The notes under the pieces were generated by a model. The model did no database searches. It saw only the letters and a program-made list of their open reading frames with translations, and was not told where the DNA came from. Below, in pieces: positions 44,570 through 57,456 of a DNA stretch of 64,000 nt. Source of the stretch: Chamaecrista fasciculata (Eukaryota; Streptophyta; Magnoliopsida; Fabales; Fabaceae). The first letter of the stretch is position 1; the number at the start of each line of letters is the position of its first letter. The stretch lies in the NCBI GenBank assembly GCA_003254925.1, contig QANZ01017293.1:100251-164250 (forward strand). The letters run 5' to 3'. The position numbers were made by a program, and so were the translations under genes.

Positions 44570-46150
44570 AACAACCATGACGAGTCTCACATTGGAAATT
44601 ACACTCGAAAAGCTAATTATTAAGGTTGAAGAATATAAAGTTATATAAGTTGTCTTAAACTCAGCAACCTCCTCGATAGAGGATTTGTTTCAGCAACCTT
44701 CATTTAAATGTTTATCAAACTTTCTCTTCTTTTTTAGTCCCATCATACTTCAAAATAATATAGTTCTTTGATAGACATGGCCAAGCCATTTGAGATTATT
44801 AGTAAACAATTTCAATAAACATGTCATTACTCATTGTGATTAATTTAATTTAAATATTATTACTATTAGTTTTTAGGGTCGATAAATAATCTCAACAATA
44901 TAATTACACTATCACTCTTTGTAAATCATATGAAATGTAAATTTTTTGAGTATTAGCCTACAAAGTTACTATTGAAATGATATTAAATTTTTGTAATTCA
45001 TTAAAATATGTTATTATCACTTTATACAATTATCTATTTAAAGTATGAACATAATTTATTATGAACTAATCAAATATAAGGATGAAATGGCATACTAATT
45101 ACTATTTAGTAACGTGATTATATGATTTTTTTTAAATGAATTCAGCACATTTTTATATTGCATATTTATAATTTTGGGGTCTTCTAGTAATCTACTTTTA
45201 AAATCATATAATATGCATACAAACATTTTACTTTAATATTCTTTTATGGAATTGCTTATTTTGTTGGAATTTTTCTAGTTAAAATTTGTATGGATTAGCA
45301 TTAATTATTATTAGATTTATTTTATACTGATTAAGAAATTTAATTTCGTGATTACGAATGAGAATATACTTGAGTCCCTGTTTAAATGTGGTAATTTGTG
45401 ATGGGTCGGATTATCCACATGCCTATTGGATAAAGACCCCAACTCACAACGTGAGAGTATTAGTAATTGCCCCATCGATATTACTAATTTAGATATTAAG
45501 TTATTTTGTGGCAGAGTTTAATTGACATACTTAACAATCATATATTTGATTAGCCTATATATTTGATTAGCCTATCAGATTTTATCTGATACTTATTTTA
45601 AATTTGAATTTTGAATTAGAGGCATATCAAATATTTGATAACAAAGATATCTCTTTAAGAATTTTCCCGATTTGTTAAAACATTATCTATATAAGGGTCT
45701 CTCCCTCCCCGCTAAACATAATAACCCTAATTTCTAATAACCCTCTGGGTCACGTGGGTTGAAGCTTCTCTTGCCCACATTTGACGGTAATTTTATTGGC
45801 TCCTTGCATGTTAGTAAATTTACATGTTATTTTATTTAGTGCTACCAAAGGTTGAAGATGAGTTTTTTGGCTCATTCTGCTTTTCAGTCCTCTTTTGTTT
45901 TAATCCTTTTGCGTTTTGGTCCCAACAACTTTAAAAAAAAAATTGCTAAAGGAGGATTCGTACTGGGCTTGATTGGCTATTCCTTTTGGCATGAGACATT
46001 GGGACCATTTTTTTGATATATAAACAACGGTAAGAAATACAAACGTAGTATCTTCAAACCCTAACTCTAAGTATCCACTAAGGGAAGACTTTAGTTATGG
46101 CTTGAGAACGCAAAAGCATGAGACGCAAAAAAAGTATCAACAGACGTATC
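44570..46150. other. Intergenic, AT-rich, no gene seen
   Basis: It begins with a 'gacgagtctcacattggaaa' LTR-like scrap near 44580 and is otherwise AT-rich without supported features. Confidence 0.45.
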
Positions 46151-46158
46151 CCTATTCT

Positions 46159-46492
46159 TAGCACTGTCAAAACGGGCTTAGGCCCGCGGGCCGGCCCGGC
46201 CCGCCCGCTAAATGGGCGGGCTTGGGCTTAAAAAATTTGGCCCGTTTAAAAACGGGCCTAAACGGTCCGGCCCGTTTAGCCCGTGGACTAAACGGTCCGG
46301 CCCGTTTAGGCCCGTTTACATTTTTTTAAAAAAATTTGCATGTAAAAATGTTTAGGCCCGCGGGCCGGCCCGGCCCGCCCGCTAAATGGGCGGGCTTGGG
46401 TTTAAAAAATTTGGCCCGTTTAAAAACGGGCCTAAACGGCCCGGCCCGTTTAGCCCGTGGCCCGTAACGGGCCGGCCCGTTTAACAGTGCTA
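46159..46492. mobile_element. GC-rich hAT MITE with a perfect 8-bp target duplication
   Basis: The ends TAGCACTGT and ACAGTGCTA are perfect 9-bp inverted repeats. Identical CCTATTCT flanks them at 46151-46158 and 46493-46500. The 334-bp body is built from 'ggcccg' / 'cgggcc' palindromes. A roughly 174-bp unit beginning 'ggcccgcgggccggcccg' is present twice (46181 and 46355). There is no coding capacity. The intact ends and duplication suggest a fairly recent insertion. Confidence 0.88.
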
Positions 46493-47643
46493 CCTATTCT
46501 AATAATCAACAGAAACATAAAAACTTATAGAGGTAATAATGAACCTAATTGCCGTGACTATTTTGCCATTAAGTCATCCTTTTGAATTAATTTTAAATTT
46601 GATTTAAAGTCCACCTCCTTTATTTAATTGCAATGTTAATTAAATTGCAATTTATTTTGGCTTAATTTTTTGATGACTTTTGCTTAACCCCCAATTTTCA
46701 GTGACTTCAAAATTTTGTATCCCTATTTTGAAAATTTGTTTTTCAAAATTTTATTTGAGGATCAAAATATTATTTCAATCTAATTTCCATAAAATTATAT
46801 TGAGTTTAGGGCTTGTATTTTTTTTGGAATTTTGAGTTAAACTTTTGTGCATAATTTTTGTGAATTATTAATTTATTATTGACTAATTATATCATTTTTT
46901 AATATTTTTTGTCAATTTAATCATAAAAAAATCTAAATATAAGTTGTCCAATCTAAAGTTCTAAACTATAACTTCCTTTCGATTCTCTACAAAGCACAAT
47001 TCAAAATTATTTTCTCCCTCACGTATTTCATCATCCAAATATTAAACACTAACCATATTTTTTTTTTTTTGGTGAGGAACACTAACCATATTTACCTCTA
47101 CTGCAAATGTAGCCTCTATTAACCCTTTCTTCAACCTTTTTTTTTCTATTTTCTCATACAGAAAGAAAAAAGGAAAATTTGCGGCCAAGAATAGATTTAA
47201 ATATGAACCTTAACTTTCCAAAAAGGAAAAGAATTTTAAAGAGAATAACAAAAACAAAGAGTTGAGAATGAAACAAATCTATCATCCATACTTCAATTTC
47301 AAATTTAGCAAGCACCCTTCAATAATCCAGGTGAGTTCTTACCACTCTTGAAGTTGGAAACTAATCTTAGCTAGCCTGCATTTTTATCCAACAATGAAGC
47401 AAATATGTTTCATTCAGCTTCTTTCTATGCCTCTTACGATTTAATCTTTTCAGTTTTTTTCTTTATGTTCTATAGAACTCATCTCTAATTCTAATATCTT
47501 GTCATTGAATTTCACGAGCAATACATCAAAATGATATTCTTCTCCTTTCCCCTTTCAACAAATAACAGCAATCAACATTTTAATCCGATGAATGAAGGCT
47601 TTTCATTTTTCAGGATATATATATTCAAGTAATAAAAAGTTAA

Positions 47644-48102
47644 GGCCAAAGTCTCAAATTGAACCCCTATGTATGAGGTACATTTCAAATTGTTCCTTTA
47701 TCTTTCATTTGTTTCAAATTAGTCCTACATGTTTTCATACTAATTCAAATTGGTCCCAAAAATATTGAATGTAGTCATATCTCTCTTATTTCAAGTTTAA
47801 ATGCGACAAATCCAAAATTACGAGTTTCTTTTGACGAGTACTTTGAAACCACTAACAAACGAGATCAAATCGAATCTTAAAAGTGGACAACTCATTTCAG
47901 ATCAAACAAGTGAAATTGATTATATCTCTCTCGTTTCAAATTTGAATGCGACGAGTAAGAAACTATGTACTAACTCTTAAAGAGTTATTTATCTACCCAG
48001 TTAAGATCGCAAGCAAATGCGGTCAAATCGCGTCTCGAAAGTAGATTTGGGACCAATTTGAAATCTTTCCTATACATAACGAACCAATTTGAGACTTTGG
48101 AC
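47644..48102. mobile_element. Foldback element, family A
   Basis: The left end GGCCAAAGTCTCAAATTGAA pairs with the right end (reverse complement GTCCAAAGTCTCAAATTGGT). The flanks AAAAGTTAA (47635-47643) and AAAACTTAA (48103-48111) agree at 8 of 9. The internal 'gaatgtagtcatatctctct' and 'gcgacgag' signature is the closest match to the copy at 1126-1602. It ends about 100 bp before the acidic ORF at 48209. Confidence 0.75.
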
Positions 48103-48208
48103 AAAACTTAAAGATAGCGCGGACTAGTTTTAGAATTTTTAGGTCATGAATCTGCAAAACAACATAATTGGAAAGTTAATTCATTTACTTTGAAATGTAT
48201 AGGGTAAA

Positions 48209-48266
48209 ATGGGAGAAGCAGAGAAAGAGAAAGAAGTCGATAGGGAAGACGAGAAAGAAGAAGAAA

Positions 48267-48300
<34 letters not shown>

Positions 48301-48934
48301 AAGAAGGTGGGAATTTTTTGGAGAGCTAAACATGATGCTTGTTTTGCTGTGGTTAGGTTCGCCAGAGGAGGAGTGTGGTGTGGAATATGAGGAGAGGGAG
48401 AAAAGCATCAGAAAAGATAATGAAGTAATAAGTGCAAGAGCTAAAGCAACCATTTCCAGATTACACACACATGAGCCCAGGCTTGTGAGGAGACCAGCAC
48501 CTAAATGTCATACCAATATTCAAGACATCAGGTTTGTACCTCACACTTCCACATTCCCCTATTCATAATGGCTAAAATGCACTTTAAATTCCCGAGTTTC
48601 AAGTTTTAAGTTACTAGTAGAAAATACATGAATTTCAAAACTTAATAGATAGATTCTCTACGCTCTTAGCTTTGCTCGCTTCTCATGAGTTTCAAAACTT
48701 AATAGACATCCTCATGAATTTCAGCTTTGAAAGTATTAAGCGATCAAAATTGAAAGTTTAAAGGTTATATCTAACAAGTTATTTGATAGTTGATGGGATC
48801 TATCAGTCAATTTTTAAAATTCATAATTCTAAGTGAATAAAGTTTAAAATTCAAGACAATCTCTCAGTCAATTTTTAGACATTCATCACACTAACCAATT
48901 TTCTCAACTCTTCAGGCATGGCAGAAAAATGTGA
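48209..48934 (+). CDS. Possible small acidic protein gene, two exons, function unknown
   Basis: Exon 48209-48531 and exon 48916-48934 (donor GTTTGT, acceptor 'ctcttcag') would give 113 residues. A very acidic Glu/Lys-rich N-terminus of about 35 residues is partly a GAA/GAG simple repeat. A middle part follows with 'WEFFGELNMMLVLLWLGS', then a basic tail 'RLVRRPAPKCHTNIQDIRHG' ending RKM. I do not recognise the family. The splice fits the frame and the non-repetitive second half looks protein-like, but low-complexity sequence alone could produce such an ORF. Without splicing it would end at 48568. Confidence 0.35.
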
Positions 48935-49504
48935 ACACAGCTACAACTCAACCACAGCTTTTTCTCCATATCCCACACAACTTGCCCCAATTTTGCCCCT
49001 ATCAATCTCATCCCATCGGTTTTTTCTTCTTTTTTTTTCTTCTTATGTACCAACTTAGCTAGCTGCTACAATCAATGTCAAGTGGATGCACCAGTGTGAG
49101 GCAACACATTAAACCATCGTGGTTTTTTTTAATATTATTTCACATTCATTGGAACACAACAAAAGATGGAACAAGTCTAATAATAAAACATTGTTTCACT
49201 TGCTGGCGCGCAAATTTAGTTTTAGACATCTGAAAGGACAAGAACTGTAGCACATATGTGTTTCTACTTAATTTTCCAATGACATGACACGTGAGAATAA
49301 AAAAATAAGAAAAATTAAAGACACTATTTTTATCTTTTTTCCATTGACAATTTTAACATTGAACACCAAAAATTAGTCCAACCAGTTATCAGATATTGGC
49401 AAAATGGTGTTCCCTGGTACTCTGTTAGAGATAGCAGTTGCACACGGCCTTCATTCGCAACTAAATTTCGGTCAGAAAAGATTACAGAAGTGACAGCATT
49501 TAAA

Positions 49505-50015
49505 GAAAGAAATGGATGGAACAAGAATAGCAGACAGGTGCGAAACATTAAGCATGGCAAAGACAACCATAGCCAAGAGCAGGAATATTAGATAGTTGAA
49601 GAAATTTGTTAACTAGCAGTTTGACATGAAAACATAGCTCTTATGCACTGGAAATTAAATGTGGGTGCTCAAAAGATTAATGAGGGTGAAAGAATCAAAT
49701 GAGAGAGGGACAGCAAAAATAATAAGACAGATGTGGAACTTAAGTCTTAAGCACAGGGCATTGACAAGGAAAACCTCAACCAATTGCAGTAATATTAGAT
49801 AGTTGTAGGATTTTGTTAGATAGCAGTTTGACATAAAGACAAATCCCTTTTTCATTGGCAACTAAAACTGGGTAATCTCAAAAATGAGTGAAGCATCAAA
49901 AGAAACAAACATGGATTGCAACAAGAACGGCAGACAGATGTGAAACTTTAGCACGAACATAGAACATGATCAACCATTCCATAGCAGTAATAATAGATAG
50001 ATGTGGTATGCGCAT
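49505..50015. repeat. About three degenerate tandem repeats, roughly 205-bp period
   Basis: The blocks 'acaagaatagcagacag', 'aatattagatagttg' and 'agcagtttgacat' recur at intervals of about 200-207 bp (for example 'aatattagatagttg' at 49584 and 49791, and a 'taatagatag' form at 49991). The copies are diverged. They lie downstream of the ADNT1 gene and have no coding capacity. Confidence 0.5.
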
Positions 50016-50329
50016 CTTTCTCATGGCAAAACTAACCACATGCTGAAATAATTTATAATAATAATATGACAAAACTGCTCATGTAGATATGTCCTTGCTT
50101 TGTTCTATGAGTGTTCTATCACAGCATTTATTTGACACATATATTAAGCAGCAGCAGAAAGCTACATCATTTTCATAATGAAATACAAACTGGAGGGAAC
50201 AAATTTATGAACACTAGCCAAAAAGAAGGTCTAAACTCATCCAAGGAAGATGGAAAAAAGAAGAAAATACCCCTAAGTTTACCATTTCGACATCCCCTTG
50301 ATTACAAAAATACTACTGCAGCGCACCCT

Positions 50330-53300
50330 TCAATCTGATATTCTGATCTCTACTCCTAAAACATCTTTCACCACCTCATATGTAACAAATGCAATTGCTA
50401 TGGATGGGACAACCTGCAAGATTTCAGAGAGTTATAAAATGTTCTATGTAAAGAAGAATCAAGTACAAGAAACAACAATGATCAGGTGGATATGTTTATC
50501 AACAACAAAACATGTTTAATGTCAAATTAATAGTAAGAAGGAACTAAGAAACTAAGTTAGGCAAAACAAGTAACGAAATTCTAACCACAGCAATCCTCTA
50601 AATTTTGTGACCACTAACCAAAACAAAAAACTAGAGATTGAAACAATCATACAAGATCCACTGCGACAGCACCAAACCACACAGCTATTAAACAAAACAG
50701 AACCTCGAACAGCAAGTAAAAACATAAGCAAGGCCTCAGCATTTTATGAAAATGCTCTGAAATTGATTTTCACTAATAATTACATAGTTCAAGGATACCA
50801 TATTGCTACTTTAGGATAACTCCCTAACAAGTTAATTTTGGAAAAGTCGGCTGGGCATGTTGGGTAAACAATTCAAATCAGAGGCCACATAAGCAGCAGA
50901 GGTAAGCAATTAAGATACAAATTGCCTCAGAATTTGGCAGACTATAATTACTGAATGAAAACTGACCTTTACAGAATTGGGCACCAGACCCTTGTACAAT
51001 GCTCCAAATCCCTCATACCGAACTGTTTTCCTAAATGCATCAATCATGCCAGTGTATTCAAGTGGGGCCTTGGCTCTTCCATCACCAGTCAATACAGAAG
51101 AAGCATGGTTCCAACCCACCATTTGCATTCTCCGACGAATGACATCTAGAGGGTAAGCAATAGTTTGACCAACAGTTCCAGCAGCAGCACCACATGCCAG
51201 TCGTGTTGTCACACTCAACTCAGAATCTTTAACTAAACCAAATGGTTTGGATTCAATTAACCATTCCTTCAAAGACTCATACACAGCAAAGTTAAGACCA
51301 ACATAGGGGATCTGCAAAAGTCGTACGAGGACATAAGATCCTTTTACAAGACGCCAAAGAAAGCTTCTAATCTTCTACACTCTGGCCGAAAAAAAAAAAA
51401 AAAAANAAAAAAAAAAAAAAAAACAAGAGAAAGGTTCTATGCAAGTGTACACAAGAACCTCAGTGAATCAATAACCATTAGGAAGCAAGTAGAGAGCATG
51501 GTAGACCTTTTTACATTTGTACATTTCAGTCTCAAATCCAGGTCATAGCCCCCTCTTTAACAAACTTCAGTCCAATGGTAATGCACCAATAGATAGCAAC
51601 ACCTAGCTATATACACTATTATTCTGTATGATGTTCTCATATACAACTCCAAAGAGAGATAACTTCTAAGATATCCCAGGTAATAGATGAAAAAGGTTGT
51701 ACTGGTTTTATTATTTTTTTGCTTTGTTTTCTAGTTCTTTCCAAATGGACACCTCACTGATTCACCAGTAATCCAGTCTGGTTTTTTTTATCTACGCTAA
51801 TGTCTATCTAAACTTTGGTTTCAGAATAAAACAGCAGTCCTGAAAATAAAAAAAATAGATACTCACCACTCCAATGACTGAAGGAAGCCACCCCTTATAT
51901 AAAGCACGTGGGCCTTCTTCCCTGAGAACAGTTGACAGTGCATGGAACATTCCTCTGTACTGGTAAGGGGATTTCTCCGTCTGTAAATACACAAAAACTC
52001 AGTTAACACAATAATTATGGAGACACCAAATATAAATTCCCCATTCCCAGCATAAGCAGCTATAAGAGGCCGTATTAACTTCATGTACTATCAGCCAGCC
52101 AACACTACAACAATCAAATCACTGCAAAGCATCACGTGATTAGTAGGATCAGAAAAACTTGGTACCTGCACAGTTATCCTCCCTCGAACCATGTCCATTG
52201 GATAAGTTGCAGACATGGCAATTATTCCAGCACATGCCCCAGCTCCAAGACGTAAAAGAGGAGTCAACTGAGCATCCTCTTCAGAGAGTACAAAAAAGAT
52301 ATTTAGTATCATAGAAGCGTAATTTGTTTCCATAGCCAAAGCATGTGTAAATTATTGAAGACAATTAAAGTATTAAACCCAATTCAGCTATTGAATTGAT
52401 GCTAGTTTGATCCCCCAAGATAAACCTAGATATTACAATCTATAGAGAGCAAGGCTTCAAAATCACCATTTTATGACACAAACAATCCAAACAGTCCAGT
52501 AAATATTTAAGCCCAAAAAGCAAGATTAGTAGATAAGCAAGCTAAAACAGTATCCACAAAGTTTCAGTGGTAGACACGGACATACCATTGCCAGTTTGCT
52601 GCTGATACAGACACAGTATACCTCTATCAACAGAAGAGAAAACAGTCAGGAGAGGGAAAAGTTATAGGAGTTGGAAATAAATTAAACAGGAAAACCAAAT
52701 TGTATACACACAGCTAAAAAACATTCTTTGAAGGAAAGCTTACTTTGAAGCTTGCTCATAGCTGAAGAACTTCACTGCTGAATTAGGGACAATTCGGGCA
52801 CAATTGGTTCCATTCCCTTTGAACAGTCCACGAAAACCTTCAGTACTCCATATATACTTTAGACCTTGCAAAGTTCCATTGTATTTAATGCTATGAGGAT
52901 TCTGTACCTGTATATGGCAAGGCACACTAACATATGTAACTCTGCGAGGAAATGATAACACGCCAAATCAGATGTAACAACTAAATACACCAACCTGTAA
53001 CAAAATTTTCAACCGCTCCAATGGAGCAACTGCTGTTCGTGAACTGCAGAGATACAAAATGTTAGAGTCTGCAATAACTAACTACTCATAACAGCTGTAT
53101 CAACAATATACATCAGTCAAGCACAAAGTGTTTGGGATTACTAGTAATTAGCAAATAACAGCTAAGGAATCAGATTTCAATTATGTAATAGTTTAATTGA
53201 GTAAAAATCCAGGGACGCATAAGCTCAAATAACTACATTAGACAGAGGGCCAAACAATTCATTGTATTCTTTCAGGATTGATGCTTCCTTGTTCCCAGAC

Positions 53301-53678
53301 AATGAAACATCAGATTTTGATTACTTTCAAAATCACAAATTGCTCAGAACGATTAAATACATCACAAAACGAAGAACACGTAAAGACCAATTAAAATCAA
53401 AAAATAAAAAACACAATAATAATATCTCTGATCCGTAATTACAAATTAAGCATATAACGCATTGTAAATACGCTCCAAAAAAAATTAATATTCATACGGA
53501 GAAATGAGACTCACACTCCTCCAGCGACTCCACCAGCGACCAAGGACTTGCAGATACTGGCAAAAGCGTAACTCGGTGTCTTTACGTTTACGCCTTCTCT
53601 GGCTAGCTTCGCCTCCTCCGCTAGATTAACAAACTTAGTAACAGTAGATTCGGTAGTTTTGACATCCTCTGAAGCCAT
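50330..53678 (-). CDS. ADNT1: Mitochondrial adenine nucleotide transporter ADNT1
   Basis: Eight minus-strand exons: 53515-53678, 52995-53043, 52744-52907, 52586-52623, 52166-52278, 51867-51980, 50967-51311 and 50330-50413. They give 356 residues. The three mitochondrial-carrier repeats each show the Px[D/E]xx[K/R] signature: PLERLK, PMDMVR and PLDVIR. Flanking blocks ('GLFKGNGTNCARIVPNSAVK', 'GLVPNSVKVVPSIAIAFVTY') and the C-terminus 'GVEIRISD' match Arabidopsis ADNT1 (At4g01100). That protein sits in the inner mitochondrial membrane and exchanges cytosolic AMP for matrix adenine nucleotides, mainly ATP. The N-terminal 'MASEDVKTTES' and 'ICKSLVAGGVAGGVSRTAVA' also agree. Every intron has consistent phase and no disruption is seen. 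An N in a poly-A run lies in intron 6. Confidence 0.97.
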
Positions 53679-54116
53679 AGAAACAAACCCTAACTAACTA
53701 AGAGAATAAAGCGGCGGAGTTCGTCGGAAATGAAAATCTCAGATCGCCGGCGGGAATTGAATGGAGTTTTCCGGCGATTAAAGAAGAGAAGTGACCATCA
53801 GTGTGCGTCGTCGTTGATTGATGGGATTCGTTTTTCGAGTGTTGCTGTGAATGACGGAAACCACAAGCATGAGAAAGTGACGGCGTTAGGTTTTACAGAC
53901 ACGTCCTTATATACCCGCCATTTGGTTAGGTTACATTTACTCGCTGAGAAGATTGGAGTTCGGAAACTCGCTTTGTATAATGGACACGTGGCGCAAGAGT
54001 AGCCTTTCGGCTTTTTGGCCAATTCGGACCGCAGAAATTGCAGAAGAGAACATCGTTATTTCCCATTTATTCGTGTACGTGATCTTTAGTTTGATTAAAA
54101 TTAAAATTTTATTTTT

Positions 54117-54641
54117 TTTATGGGATTAAAATTTTTTGTTTTTTTTGTTTTTGTAACAAAGAGAAGCCTAAAGGCTAAAACAGAAAATAAATAAAAAATT
54201 AAAAATTTTTGGATAAAACAGAGCCTATAAAATCATTAAATAAGATTAATTCCACACTATTTGAAGGTCTAGACCAAAAAATAAAGTTCGAGATCAACTT
54301 CAACCCAAGACCCGTAACACAATCAGCTAAATAATTGACTTCACAAAAGATATGAGAAACCTTCACCAACCAATCTTTTTGCAGCCCCGAGAGGACCATT
54401 CTAAGGATACCTCTGCCATATCTCATATTGAGATTATCCCTATTATTATTGATTAGATTAACAGCACTAAGAGAATCCGACTCAACTTTCAAAAGTCTAA
54501 AATTCAAGTCCCAAGCCAATCTCAAACCCTCACAAATACCTCAAAGTTCAGCTTCCAACACATTACAAGTACCTAGGTTTCTCGAAAAATCTCATATCCA
54601 ATGCCCATCAGAATCTCTAAAGACATTAAAATTTTATTTTT
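54117..54641 (-). pseudogene. 3' fragment of a LINE retrotransposon (RNase H domain)
   Basis: A minus-strand frame of 108 codons, 54199-54525, encodes an RNase H-like C-terminus ('LKVESDSLSAVNLINNN', 'VSHIFCEVNYLADCVTGLGL'), preceded by 'EAEL', a TGA stop and 'GICEGLRLAWDL'. The 17-bp ATTAAAATTTTATTTTT occurs on both sides (54100-54116 and 54625-54641), consistent with a target duplication. The rest of the LINE is missing, so this is a strongly 5'-truncated insertion. Confidence 0.75.
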
Positions 54642-54782
54642 AAGACTATATTGGCTGTCATTCTTTATTTCCATATATTTAGTAAAAGGAATGAAATTCA
54701 TTCATATTTCAAAGGGGTAGAAATGTTATTAACAAATCAAAATATAGGTTTGGGCAAAAAAAAATCAAAATATAGGTGAAAA

Positions 54783-55200
54783 GCTTATCTTAGTAGTTGA
54801 AGAGACTCAAGCTAGAATTTGTTGAAAGACTTGCAAATTATTCATAGAAAACGTCCTTACAATAGTAACTTTGCTATTGAAGATTACATCTCTTAATTTC
54901 CCCAACTTTGGAATAATATGAGTTTGTAGAAGAGATGGAAAATATAGTCCCAACTTATTTTCACAATATGAATTTGGATCTTTTATAGTGCACTTTAGTT
55001 GAAGTGGAGAGAGAGAAAGAAACAAGTAAATAGAGAAAGTGGGTCCCACTGGAGCTTTCTCTCTCTAACATATTTCTATCTCTCTCTACACTTCACCTAA
55101 AGTACATTATAGAGGACCCTATCTCCTTATCTTAGTAGTTGCAAAGACCAAAGCTAGAATTTGTTGGAAGACTTGCAAAATCTTCATAGAAAATGTTTTT
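54783..55200. repeat. Direct repeat pair about 345 bp apart
   Basis: 'cttatcttagtagttg', 'aagctagaatttgttg' and 'agacttgcaaa' followed by 'cttcatagaaaa'-type sequence occur at 54785 and again near 55130. Between them lies 'ggaataatatgagtttgtag', which recurs near 57985, and an inverted GA/CT-rich block. It is probably a decayed mobile element of unknown class. Confidence 0.4.
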
Positions 55201-56643
55201 ATAAGAGTATTCTTGACACTCAAGTTAAAAAAAAATTAAGTGGAAAAAAGAGTAGCTACCCTTTCTTTAAGAGTTATGAAGGGTATTCAGAAAAGATGAT
55301 TCAATGGAAGACATATTCTAAATGATATTTGAGATTTTGGGAACATGTATTCCGAAAATATTGAGATATACAAACAAGTAAATTATTGAATAGTTGATGA
55401 TGATAGGTGAGAAGGCGATCACCATGAGTGGCGACCAACTAAGATATATCACTAGTCTGTCCTCATATTAGGGAAGCATGTGTAGCTATATATTAATGAA
55501 AATGGTGAGTTGGCATAGTTTGTTAGCTTTTCAGTTCAAAATTTGTTGTATCACTTTATTAGTTCCTCTTATTACTCTTTATAAATAGCTTTGTGTTATA
55601 TAATTTACATTCATTCAGACTCACTTTTCTCTCACTTTACATTTTGTAATAGAAGTCATCTAGACATAGTAGATGATTACTCATATGTTAGGCGATCAAC
55701 TAAGATATATCATTAGTTTTTCTCATTCATAAAAGAGGTGTGAAGTCATCTAAGTATGGCAAGCGATGACATGTACGATTGGTAATGAGTCAAAGTATAT
55801 CAATTATATTTTTTTCTATAAGGGATTATTTCTTACATAAGAATATTAAGACATTTGTTAAAGTTTTTTTTTAAATTGAAAATATTATATTATGATTAGA
55901 TAAAATACAAAAAGATATTTATAGAATGTCGTAAATTATATTTTAGAATAATTTAAGCAAATTAAACAATGTTAACAATATTTTCAAAATTACAATTATG
56001 ATGTTGGAATAAATTATAATTAATTAGTTTAATTAAATTTATTAATTATGTTTATAACATAATTATTCATTCCAATTAAACCTCAAATTTTGATAATGTC
56101 AAAAAGGTGATTGGACTTAGGGTGTGTTTGGGTTAGAAGTATGTAATGAAATGATGATTTTATGTAATGAAATGATAATGAGAAAGTTATGTAATGAAAA
56201 TGGTGTTTGGATTAGTTTGAGATGTAATGAAAAAAATAGGATGTGAAATTATGAAAAAGGGTAAGTAATGATTGTGGTTGTTTGAAATAATTATATGGTT
56301 TTTTTTAAATTGTATAGGGGTAGAATTGATAATTGATAATGGAATGAGATAGAAATAAAAAAATGATATTTTGACTTTTTGGTTGTGGTGGTTATGAAAT
56401 GAAATGGTAATGAAATTGTCTTGGAATTTGTGCTAAAGGTGAATATTTGTAATGAAGGTTGGAGATGCATTATATAATGAAATGAAATGACCAAAATGTA
56501 AATAACATAGAAATTTTAAAAACCTTCTATTTGGTCCACGATTTTATATCGATCCAACGAATTAGTCCTTACGAAGGGAAATATATGTCTCGACCCATAA
56601 AAAANTAAATAAATTATTGAATTTATTAAATATTATTAATATA

Positions 56644-57456
56644 GGTAAAAGTATTGTCGGTACCCCCAACATGAGGTTATTTCCAGTTATACTCCCAATA
56701 TTTTTTTTGTCAATTATACCCCTAACATTTCACATTTGAGTCTATTATACCTCAACCTCTAACTAATTACATAATGTCCATGATGTTTGTCATATTTAAC
56801 AAACAGGTCCTTAGACGTCATTAATAACTCTCCTTCTTTTACCCTAAAACATCACCACCACACTTCATCGTCGGCGTCCACTCTTTCCTTGTTTTCGTCG
56901 ACATAGTCCTTTACGTCGTTGTCCTTAACTTCATGGTCTCCCCTAAATTACGTCGTTCTCATCCCTTTTTCCTCCCTTACAATCGTCTCTCTCACCCATT
57001 TTCTCTCTATTTTGCCTCTCTCCAAAGAAGTTTTGAAGTTATTTTACTTATCAATTTCGACGACCATGACGGCACCGCCTCCAGAGATTGTGTGTTAACG
57101 CTGGGAGCTAGAGCTATTGGTATTTCTGCTCGATTTCTCTGTATTTGAGTCTCACCGGCGAGTTTGTGTGTGGTTGCCGAAACTGTGAAAAACAAAGGGG
57201 AAATATTTTTCGGGTTTCTCAATTGCAGAGACCAGTTCGTTAAAAATGACAAACATTCTGGATTGTTCTGTTATTAGTTAGGAAATCGTATGAAAGAAAA
57301 ATCTTGAGAGAATAGAGTATTTCTAGATAATGAAAACTCCAGGACCTTAAAACAAAAAAAAATGTCAGGTTGGGGTATAATGACTCAAATGTACGTGAAA
57401 CGTTAGGGTATAATTGACAAAAAGAAAACATTGAGGGTACTAACAGTACTTTCGCC
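56644..57456. mobile_element. Foldback element (family B) with unrelated central cargo
   Basis: The left end GGTAAAAGTATTGTCGGTAC pairs with the right end (reverse complement GGCGAAAGTACTGTTAGTAC). The arms contain inverted 'caattatacccctaac' blocks as in 15288-15944. The flanks TATTAATATA (56634-56643) and TATTAACATA (57457-57466) agree at 9 of 10. The centre, about 56820-57240, is less AT-rich and gene-like ('gtcgtcgacatag', 'ggcaccgcctccagag') but I cannot name a source gene. Confidence 0.7.

Noticed and set aside
48181..48468. A Ser-rich minus-strand frame
   Set aside because: It is the antisense shadow of the GAA/GAG repeat in the acidic ORF at 48209.
53730..54002. A 90-codon open frame diverging from ADNT1
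   Set aside because: It overlaps the ADNT1 promoter, has an overlapping frame of similar length on the other strand, and shows no recognisable domain or splice support. It is probably chance coding in a more GC-balanced promoter region.
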